DNA from: Mucilaginibacter sp.
GTDB lineage: Bacteria; Bacteroidota; Bacteroidia; Sphingobacteriales; Sphingobacteriaceae
DNA: 6,078 bases
Direction of reading: 5' to 3'
Assembly (NCBI GenBank): GCA_028288315.1
Contig: JAQBNY010000334.1
Location: 1 to 6,078, forward strand
Shown here: positions 1 to 4,504 of the stretch, piece after piece
Numbering within the stretch: the first letter of the stretch is position 1
Layout: each line of letters begins with the position of its first letter
Program-made: the position numbers and the translations under genes
The notes under the pieces: model-generated
Database searches by the model: none
What the model was told of the DNA's origin: nothing
The model's input: the letters and a program-made list of their open reading frames with translations, nothing else

Positions 1-1187
1 CCAACCGATGCCCTGAACCAGGATACTTGCTCGCTATTACCAAAAGCAGAGAACGGCACAAATGCCACCTTAGCTTCTTTTATCAGGTAAAAGTTAACAT
101 CGGCACTGTTATTAAGCACTTTGCCATTCGGTGTAGTTTTGCCGGTATAATTAACCTCAACGGTTAAGTAAATGGCACCCATTGGCTCAATAGAATCAAC
201 ACTAAAACCCTCTGCCTTTAATTGCTGAAAGCCTTCGTGTAAAGCATTAAGGCTGGCTTGTATACCCGATTTAAGTTTTTCAAGGTATGTATCAACTAAA
301 CCATTATGTTTTAAATATTCTGCCATGGCAACCTGCTCTGCTTTAGGAGACCATGCACCCATGTGGCCAACAATGGCTTTCATGGTGTCAATAATAAACG
401 CAGGGCCAAAGCCCCAGCCTACACGTACACCTGTAGCGGCAAAGCATTTCGACCCGCCATCAATAAACACGGTGTAATCTTTCAGCTCCGGGCGTAACGT
501 AACAGGGTTGTAATGCTTATGTTCACCAAAAGTAAGCTGTGAATATATCTGATCGTATAACAAGTATAGTGGTTTTTCGCCCTTGTTACGGGTTTTGTTT
601 TCGGCTATTACCAGGTCGCATATTTCTTCCAGGTCTTTTTTATCAAACATGGTGCCGGTTGGATTCAATGGCGAGCATAATGCCAGCAGGGAAGCGCCTT
701 TTAAATGCGGGCGTATCTCATCTGCGGTGGGCATAAAGTTATTTTCGGCATGCGTTTCTATCAAAACGGCTTCGGCACCTGTAAGATCACAATAGTGGTT
801 ATTGTTCCATGATGGTACCGGGAAAACTACTTTGTCACCCGGATCAACCAGTGCCATGTAGGCAGAGTGGATCAATGGTCTTGAACCACCTGAAATAAGA
901 ATCTGGTTTGAGGCATATTCCAATCCCATACGACTTTTAAGAAAACCTGATACACTTTCGCGCAGGTTTAACATACCATCGGCAGGGGGGTAGTTGGTTT
1001 GATTTTTATTATAGGCATCAATAATACCGTCCTTAAGTTCTGTTGGGATAGAATAAATATCAGCGTCAAAATCACCAATGGTTAAATTGGCAATGTTTTG
1101 ACCCTGTTTTTTTAATTCGTTTATTTCGCCGGCTATCTTGATAATTTCAGAGCCGCTTAAATTTTGCGCTAATACCGATATTTTCAT
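1..1187 (-). CDS. PLP-dependent class I/II aminotransferase (aspartate aminotransferase fold), 3' end outside window
   Basis: This is a cytoplasmic fold-type I transaminase that moves an amino group between an amino acid and a 2-oxoacid on a pyridoxal phosphate cofactor. The frame is open from ATG 1187-1185 to the window edge, giving 395 complete codons. Visible landmarks in order are the TIGDFDAD substrate-loop region (about 37-44), YPPADGMLNLRE (about 65-76), SGGSRP (99-104) for phosphate binding, PSW with Trp127 in the ring-stacking position, SPLNPTG with Asn175, YDQIY with Asp212 and Tyr215, GGSKCFAATGVRVGW with the Schiff-base Lys247, and WFRASVG with Arg392 in the place of the carboxylate-binding arginine. 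Family members usually end 20-30 residues after that arginine, so only the tail is missing. No other in-frame Met precedes the conserved core, which fixes the start. Family motifs do not settle the substrate (aspartate, aromatic or other), so I give no symbol. Confidence 0.93.
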   Translation of the reverse strand, partial: MKISVLAQNLSGSEIIKIAGEINELKKQGQNIANLTIGDFDADIYSIPTELKDGIIDAYNKNQTNYPPADGMLNLRESVSGFLKSRMGLEYASNQILISGGSRPLIHSAYMALVDPGDKVVFPVPSWNNNHYCDLTGAEAVLIETHAENNFMPTADEIRPHLKGASLLALCSPLNPTGTMFDKKDLEEICDLVIAENKTRNKGEKPLYLLYDQIYSQLTFGEHKHYNPVTLRPELKDYTVFIDGGSKCFAATGVRVGWGFGPAFIIDTMKAIVGHMGAWSPKAEQVAMAEYLKHNGLVDTYLEKLKSGIQASLNALHEGFQQLKAEGFSVDSIEPMGAIYLTVEVNYTGKTTPNGKVLNNSADVNFYLIKEAKVAFVPFSAFGNSEQVSWFRASV

Positions 1188-1192
1188 CGCAG

Positions 1193-1200
1193 CAAATATA
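1193..1200 (-). promoter_or_regulatory. Candidate -7 element (TATATTTG) for the aminotransferase
   Basis: The minus strand reads TATATTTG, an exact match to the Bacteroidota -7 consensus TAnnTTTG. It ends only five bases before the aminotransferase ATG, so a transcript from it would be almost leaderless. No TTG is found 17-21 bases further upstream, which weakens the call. The real promoter may lie elsewhere in 1201-1265. Confidence 0.35.
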
Positions 1201-1209
1201 GTTAAAAGG

Positions 1210-1253
1210 GATAAAGGATGAAGGGACAGAAAGATAAAGGATTAACGATAAAG
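1210..1253. repeat. Short GATAAAGGAT direct repeats in a purine-rich tract
   Basis: GATAAAGGAT occurs at 1210-1219 and again at 1233-1242, with a truncated GATAAAG at 1247-1253. The plus strand of 1204-1240 is nearly all purine. Inverted cousins (ATTATCCTTTG at 1304-1314 and ATTATCCTTCG at 1322-1332) lie on the other side of the terminator. The function is unknown; it could be slippage-derived intergenic sequence. Confidence 0.5.
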
Positions 1254-1268
1254 TAATATAAATGACAC

Positions 1269-1302
1269 AAAAAAGGCGAAAGATTTTCCACCTTTCGCCT
1301 TT
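1269..1302 (-). terminator. Intrinsic terminator of the desaturase gene
   Basis: A perfect 11-bp inverted repeat (1272-1282 and 1292-1302, sequence AAAGGCGAAAG and its complement) encloses a 9-nt loop. On the minus strand the stem ends in GCC followed by a run of six T (1274-1269). It begins 34 bp past the desaturase stop codon, as expected for a Rho-independent terminator of that gene. The plus strand has only three T after the stem, and no plus-strand gene precedes it. Confidence 0.88.
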
Positions 1303-1336
1303 CATTATCCTTTGTCAAAGAATTATCCTTCGTCGT

Positions 1337-2071
1337 TTAAAGGTATGCTTTTCTCAGCCTGATGATCCTTGCCCAATGCATAACTTTCATGATTGGGTAA
1401 ACCGGATCTATCTCAAACCATTTTGCGCCAAAGTTGGCGTTGTTAGGGCGTTTATGGTGATTGTTCTGAAACAATTCTCCAAGCATTAAAAAGTCAAACG
1501 GAGTTGTATTTTTTGATTTATCATTATTGTCAAAATTAGCGTAACCATATTTATGGCCGCACCAATTTACTATAGCGCCGTGTAACGGGCCCATCATAAA
1601 GTGTATTGGAATTAATAGGTACATCCACCAGTGTGTAGCAAAAGCTACATAAAAGGCAACGTACATAGCGCCAAACATTAAGCGCGATAATATAGTTGAG
1701 CCTATATAATCTAAAAATTTCCACTCGGGATAGTTTCCTTTAAAGCGTTCTTCAGGCTCTTTTACCCTTTTGATATGATCACGGTAGCTTAATATAGTGT
1801 GCCACATCATCTGAAAAACATCTGTAAAAAAGTGTGGAGAATGCGGGTCCTTCTCGGTATCGCTGTAAGCGTGATGTTCGCGGTGCATAATTGCATAAGC
1901 GCGAGGGTTTAAAAAAGATGAACCCTGGAAAATATAGGTCATCACATAAAATGAACGTTCAAAAAATTTATTAGTAGTAAACATTTTATGTGAAGCGTAC
2001 CGGTGAAGGAAAAATGTCTGGAAGAATAAAGATAAGAACCAATGAGCCAGAAAGAAAATTAATATAATCAC
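1337..2071 (-). CDS. Acyl-CoA/acyl-lipid fatty acid desaturase, membrane di-iron type
   Basis: This 244-residue integral membrane protein belongs to the fatty acid desaturase superfamily, which inserts a cis double bond into acyl chains using a histidine-bound di-iron centre, O2 and an electron donor. The histidine boxes are HRYASH (23-28), HREHH (63-67) and QNNHH (202-206). An additional NWCGH (169-173) matches the NxxxH metal-ligand segment of stearoyl-CoA desaturases. Hydrophobic stretches at 1-22, about 41-60 and 123-168 fit the usual hairpin topology. At 244 residues it is shorter than stearoyl-CoA desaturases because it has almost no N-terminal extension. The third box starts with Gln202 where SCD/DesC enzymes have His. 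The start is GTG (2071-2069). The frame runs back to a stop without an ATG, so GTG is the only standard start before the first histidine box. The gene is probably monocistronic, with terminators on both sides. Regiospecificity cannot be read from the sequence; delta-9-like is a guess. Confidence 0.92.
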   Translation of the reverse strand: MIILIFFLAHWFLSLFFQTFFLHRYASHKMFTTNKFFERSFYVMTYIFQGSSFLNPRAYAIMHREHHAYSDTEKDPHSPHFFTDVFQMMWHTILSYRDHIKRVKEPEERFKGNYPEWKFLDYIGSTILSRLMFGAMYVAFYVAFATHWWMYLLIPIHFMMGPLHGAIVNWCGHKYGYANFDNNDKSKNTTPFDFLMLGELFQNNHHKRPNNANFGAKWFEIDPVYPIMKVMHWARIIRLRKAYL

Positions 2072-2112
2072 AAAATTTATTTTAATATAGGGAATACTAT
2101 TTATAACGATTA

Positions 2113-2120
2113 CAAATGTA
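2113..2120 (-). promoter_or_regulatory. Candidate -7 element (TACATTTG) for the desaturase
   Basis: The minus strand reads TACATTTG, an exact TAnnTTTG match, 41 bases upstream of the GTG start. This would give a leader of roughly 35 nt. The nearest TTG upstream (2138-2136) is 15 bases away, a little closer than the usual 17-21, so the -33 part is doubtful. Confidence 0.45.
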
Positions 2121-2175
2121 CAATTAAAATTTCACCAAGGATTTAAAATTGATGTTAACAAATTCACCAAATTTC

Positions 2176-2211
2176 AAAAAAAGCCGCTTAGCAAATGTTA
2201 AGCGGCTTTTT
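2176..2211 (-). terminator. Intrinsic terminator of the PA2169-family gene
   Basis: A perfect 13-bp inverted repeat (2178-2190 and 2199-2211, core AAGCCGCTTA) has an 8-nt loop. On the minus strand it is followed by a T run (2182-2176, seven T). It starts 23 bp past the stop codon at 2234. The plus strand also has five T at the stem end, so the element could work in both directions, but only the minus-strand gene needs it. Confidence 0.92.
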
Positions 2212-2233
2212 ACTTGCCATTGATTTTATTAAA

Positions 2234-2692
2234 TTACACTTGGCTGTCTCTTAAAGCCTTGATCCTGTCGTGACCTTCATTAATAACTTGTTGCTGTTGT
2301 ACAATTAGCTGGCTGTATTGTGTTGATAAGCCATTGTCTTCAGTTAAAGCGTCGCGATAGGCTTTTTTAATAGCATCCTCGCCGCGCTCACATTCTTCTA
2401 AGATGCTTTTACGATCATGGCCACTAAATGTAGCTTTAACATCTAACCATGCGCGGTGTATGGTGCCTGAGGCAGAATTACCTGTTTCAACTTCGCCACC
2501 TGCCAGACTAACAGCAGCGCTTAACTCTTGCACATTACGGCGGCTATCGCTTGCAAATTTGCTAAACAATGATTTAAGATCGCTGTCGCCTTCACCTAAT
2601 TCTTTTGATGCGCGGTCAAAGCCATCTATACGGTCATTGTTTATTTCAATAAGATCATTTAAAACTTCAATTGCTTTTTCTTTAGTTTCCAT
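2234..2692 (-). CDS. PA2169-family four-helix-bundle protein (DUF2383, ferritin-like fold)
   Basis: The product is 152 residues, acidic, cytoplasmic, without signal peptide or membrane segment. Its pattern fits the PA2169/DUF2383 family: a long helix with LNDLIEINNDRIDGF (11-25), a second helix around 37-66, the family-typical GTIHRAWLDVK (76-86), ECERGEDAIKKAYRDAL (100-116), and a Gln-rich last helix with LIVQQQQVINEGHDRI (129-144). Length is as expected for the family. The family is ferritin-like in fold and often sits near stress genes, but no biochemical activity is firmly established. I cannot point to a complete di-iron ligand set here, so iron binding is not claimed. ATG 2692-2690 starts just before the first conserved helix. 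The gene has its own terminator and, upstream, a candidate sigma-54 promoter, which suggests it is switched separately from its neighbours. Confidence 0.9.
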   Translation of the reverse strand: METKEKAIEVLNDLIEINNDRIDGFDRASKELGEGDSDLKSLFSKFASDSRRNVQELSAAVSLAGGEVETGNSASGTIHRAWLDVKATFSGHDRKSILEECERGEDAIKKAYRDALTEDNGLSTQYSQLIVQQQQVINEGHDRIKALRDSQV

Positions 2693-2696
2693 AATG

Positions 2697-2722
2697 GTAG
2701 TATTATAATTGTTTAATACTAC
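2697..2722. repeat. 9-bp inverted repeat just upstream of the PA2169-family start codon
   Basis: GTAGTATTA (2697-2705) and its exact complement TAATACTAC (2714-2722) flank an 8-base spacer, ending four bases before the ATG. It covers the transcription start predicted from the sigma-54 motif. It could be an operator or, if transcribed in full from further upstream, a hairpin near the ribosome-binding region. It is A/T-rich, so chance is possible. Confidence 0.55.
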
Positions 2723-2726
2723 TTAC

Positions 2727-2741
2727 GCAAAACCCTTGCCA
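2727..2741 (-). promoter_or_regulatory. Candidate sigma-54 (RpoN) promoter for the PA2169-family gene
   Basis: Read on the minus strand, 2741-2727 is TGGCAAGGGTTTTGC. It has the invariant GG and GC doublets at the strict sigma-54 spacing of ten bases, plus TGGCA at -24 and TTGC at -12 (consensus TGGCAC-N5-TTGC). The start would fall near 2715, leaving about 22 nt of leader before ATG 2692. No TAnnTTTG element was found upstream of this gene, which makes an alternative sigma factor more plausible. Confidence is limited because two poorer GG-N10-GC matches occur elsewhere in the window by chance. Confidence 0.5.
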
Positions 2742-2744
2742 TGT

Positions 2745-2761
2745 TTTAATTTAAAATTAAA
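2745..2761. repeat. A/T-rich palindrome next to the -24 element
   Basis: TTTAATTT (2745-2752) and AAATTAAA (2754-2761) are exact complements around a single A. The palindrome begins four bases upstream of the putative -24 element. It could be bendable or protein-binding DNA, but its A/T-only content makes coincidence likely. Confidence 0.3.
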
Positions 2762-2823
2762 TAAATTATAAAAACGACTTCCCGGACCTATGGCACAGTT
2801 TAATACCTGTTTAAATATGTTTT

Positions 2824-2855
2824 TAACCTTACGGCTACCTAACTGTTACGCTACA
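2824..2855. repeat. Imperfect 16-bp tandem repeat, possible activator-binding site
   Basis: Two adjacent 16-base units, TAACCTTACGGCTACC (2824-2839) and TAACTGTTACGCTACA (2840-2855), share TAAC, TTACG and CTAC, with two compensating one-base shifts. They lie about 110-140 bp upstream of the transcription start predicted from the sigma-54 motif. Enhancer-binding proteins of that system commonly bind at this distance. The role is inferred. Confidence 0.4.
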
Positions 2856-2872
2856 CATTATCCAATTTTTTT

Positions 2873-2906
2873 AAAAACAAAAGGCCATCCCTTAAGGACG
2901 GCCTTT
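2873..2906 (-). terminator. Intrinsic terminator of the YciF-family gene
   Basis: AAAGGCC (2880-2886) pairs with GGCCTTT (2900-2906). After one A-C mismatch, three more pairs (2888-2890 with 2896-2898) close a 5-base loop. The minus strand then reads TTTTGTTTTT (2882-2873), a T tract broken by one G. The hairpin begins 20 bp after the stop codon at 2927. Confidence 0.85.
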
Positions 2907-2926
2907 CTCTTATATAAAATTGTGAA

Positions 2927-3511
2927 TTATGCTTTTTCTGATTTTGCAGATTGATTGATAGTACCTACTGCAACCTGGGTAAGCAGTTCGTCAGTTTGTT
3001 TTTCTTCCTGCAGGGTGGCGTCAAGCAACTCAGCAGCATCATTGTAGCCCAATATGCCTGCTAATGTTTTAAGTGTGCCATATGAAGCAATTTCATAGTG
3101 CTCAACCTTTTGGCAGGCTGATATGATGCCGGCATCACGTGTAATGCTGCCATCTTCGGTGCTTTCAACTATTTCTTCAGATTCTTTAATTAAGCCAGCC
3201 ATCGCTTCGCATTTTTTTGCAGTAGCTTTTTTATTTATCGATTCAAATACCTGATCTAAACGGATTATTTGATTTTCGGTTTGTGTAATGTGGTTTTCAA
3301 TTGCACCGCGTAGCTCATCGGTAGTTGATTTTTTAGCCAATTTGGCTAATGCCTTTGTTAAATGTTTTTCGGCCCAATAAATATCTTTTAGTTCATCAAT
3401 AAACAATTCATTTAATGCTGATTCTTCTACAGCGGTAGTTGTTTCAGGAGACCTTCTTGCTCTTGCCATTTTGATTGGAGCCTTTTTGGTTAGTGTTTTA
3501 GTAGTTGCCAT
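2927..3511 (-). CDS. YciF/YciE-family ferritin-like stress protein (DUF892)
   Basis: The product is a 194-residue soluble protein whose residues 33-186 match the DUF892 (YciE/YciF) ferritin-like family. Helix 1 carries LFIDELKDIYWAEKHL (36-51), helix 2 ELRGAIENHITQTENQ (66-81), helix 3 KVEHYEIASYGTL (135-147), and helix 4 LLDATLQEEKQTDELL (162-177). Acidic and His residues suitable for a di-iron site are visible (Glu48, Glu79, Glu137/Glu140, Glu169/Glu170), but assigning ligands is inference. Family members are stress-induced and structurally dimeric four-helix bundles; their enzymatic role is not settled. Residues 1-30 form a Lys/Arg/Thr-rich tail (KTLTKKAPIKMARARR) that is not part of the fold. 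ATG 3511 is chosen as the longest start; the in-frame ATG at 3469 (Met15) would remove half of the tail. The gene stands alone between terminators. Confidence 0.93.
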   Translation of the reverse strand: MATTKTLTKKAPIKMARARRSPETTTAVEESALNELFIDELKDIYWAEKHLTKALAKLAKKSTTDELRGAIENHITQTENQIIRLDQVFESINKKATAKKCEAMAGLIKESEEIVESTEDGSITRDAGIISACQKVEHYEIASYGTLKTLAGILGYNDAAELLDATLQEEKQTDELLTQVAVGTINQSAKSEKA

Positions 3512-3522
3512 ATTGGTAAATG

Positions 3523-3553
3523 TTTATGTTTTGGTATATCAGTTAAACATAAA
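3523..3553. promoter_or_regulatory. Inverted repeat upstream of the YciF-family gene (shared motif)
   Basis: TTTATGTTT (3523-3531) and AAACATAAA (3545-3553) are exact complements separated by 13 bases, 11 bases before the start codon. On the minus strand this reads TTATGTTTAA, ten bases, then AAAACATAAA. The same two 10-mers recur upstream of the permease gene. It could be an operator or part of an atypical promoter (TATGTTTA is one base from TAnnTTTG). Confidence 0.45.
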
Positions 3554-3624
3554 TCATAAGTGTTGGTTTTATTAATTACACTAATTGGTTATATATTTAA
3601 TTATAACGATTGTTTTTATTCAAT

Positions 3625-3649
3625 AAAAAAGGCCGGTTTGCACCAGCCT
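3625..3649 (-). terminator. Intrinsic terminator of the ku gene
   Basis: AGGC (3630-3633) pairs with GCCT (3646-3649). After one C-A mismatch, GGT (3635-3637) pairs with ACC (3642-3644) around a TTGC loop. The minus strand continues into six T (3630-3625). It begins 19 bp past the ku stop codon. The stem is shorter than those of the neighbouring terminators. Confidence 0.75.
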
Positions 3650-3668
3650 GATAATATTGCCTTATAAA

Positions 3669-4439
3669 TTATGCGCCCTTTTTGGCAGTAAGGCTTTGCA
3701 TTAGTTGATCGTACAAATCGGTACCTGTAGTTTTATGCGGTTTAAGTTTTTTGATGGTAGCACGTTTACCCTTTGATTTAGCTTTAATTATTTTTAGCAA
3801 CTCATCGGTATACTCATCTTTAAATTTAGATACATCAAAATCTTCGGCGTATTGGTTAATAAGCGCCAGGCCTACGTCCAGTTCTTTTTTGCTCACATTT
3901 ACATCGTCGGCAATGTTCAGTTCTTCCGGCTCCCTAATTTGCTGCCCAAAGCGTATGCGGGTTACAACCAATACATTTTTTACCGGGTGCACAATGCAAA
4001 GGCTTTCTGTACTCCGCAGTACAAAGCGGGCAAGGCCTGCCTTGCCTGATTTTTTTAGGGCCTGAAGCAATAACGCATAGGCTTTGTTATTCTTGGTATC
4101 GGGTTCGGTATAATATGATGTTTCGTAAAACATAGGGTTAACATCGGTTATATCAACAAAGCTCTCAATTTCAATTACTTTGCTTTTTTCAGGAGCGGCA
4201 GCTTCAAAATCTGCATCTTCCATTATTACATAATCATCATTTAGCTTATAGCCTTTAACAATTTTATCATAAGGCACTTCTTTATGTGTTTGCTCATTTA
4301 CCCGCTGGTAGCGTATGCGCGAATGATCTCGGCTATCCAGCATATCAAAATCAAGCGAGGTTGTTTGCACCGCCGAATACAGCTTAACAGGGATGCTTAC
4401 CAGCCCAAAACCCAGCGAGCCTTTCCATATAGATCTCAT
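3669..4439 (-). CDS. ku: Ku protein, DNA double-strand-break end binding (bacterial NHEJ)
   Basis: Bacterial Ku forms a homodimeric ring that threads onto broken DNA ends and recruits the ligase LigD for non-homologous end joining. The 256-residue length is typical of the single-domain bacterial form. Family signatures are IWKGSLGFGLVSIPVKLYSA (4-23), EVPYDKIVKGYKL (54-66), DFEAAAPEKSKVIEI (77-91), YYTEPD (109-114), KAYALLLQALKKSGKAGLARFVLR (119-142) and REPEEL (169-174). Together they span the beta-barrel ring core. The C-terminus is Lys-rich (KAKSKGKRATIKKLKPHK, about 219-236) and ends in DLYDQLMQSL, as in other bacterial Ku tails that contact DNA and LigD. The ATG at 4439 directly precedes the conserved RSIWKGS. 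No ligD lies in the window. Upstream, the permease gene ends 65 bp away without an obvious terminator, so partial co-transcription is possible. Confidence 0.97.
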   Translation of the reverse strand: MRSIWKGSLGFGLVSIPVKLYSAVQTTSLDFDMLDSRDHSRIRYQRVNEQTHKEVPYDKIVKGYKLNDDYVIMEDADFEAAAPEKSKVIEIESFVDITDVNPMFYETSYYTEPDTKNNKAYALLLQALKKSGKAGLARFVLRSTESLCIVHPVKNVLVVTRIRFGQQIREPEELNIADDVNVSKKELDVGLALINQYAEDFDVSKFKDEYTDELLKIIKAKSKGKRATIKKLKPHKTTGTDLYDQLMQSLTAKKGA

Positions 4440-4445
4440 AATTGT

Positions 4446-4464
4446 ACAGATTTCTTGTATCTGT
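4446..4464. repeat. Short inverted repeat upstream of ku
   Basis: ACAGAT (4446-4451) and ATCTGT (4459-4464) are complementary with a 7-base spacer, six bases before the ku start codon. It could be an operator, but six-base arms are too short to rule out chance. No TAnnTTTG element is visible in the 65-bp gap. Confidence 0.3.
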
Positions 4465-4504
4465 TATAACTATTAAAAGAGTGAAGGGTTTTACCAGGAG
4501 AATA

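Noticed and set aside
539..795. Two plus-strand open frames of 65 and 70 codons
   Set aside because: Both are antisense to the aminotransferase, which carries all its catalytic motifs through this region.
1277..1291. GG-N10-GC match on the minus strand before the aminotransferase
   Set aside because: It falls within the desaturase terminator hairpin and matches the rest of the sigma-54 consensus poorly.
2205..2219. A second GG-N10-GC match on the minus strand (TGGCAAGTAAAAAGC) upstream of the desaturase
   Set aside because: It overlaps the terminator stem of the PA2169-family gene, lacks the TT before GC, and would give a leader of over 100 nt. It does show that such matches arise by chance.
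2403..2708. Plus-strand open frame of 101 codons
   Set aside because: It lies antisense over the PA2169-family gene, has no recognisable motif, and extends into the intergenic promoter region; the minus-strand gene is clearly the coding one.
2791..2807. TGGCAC on the plus strand resembling a sigma-54 -24 element
   Set aside because: No GC follows at the required spacing and there is no plus-strand gene downstream.
3751..4065. Plus-strand open frame of 104 codons
   Set aside because: It is antisense to ku, whose protein is fully conserved across this stretch; low-complexity Ser/Thr/Arg composition is typical of a shadow frame.
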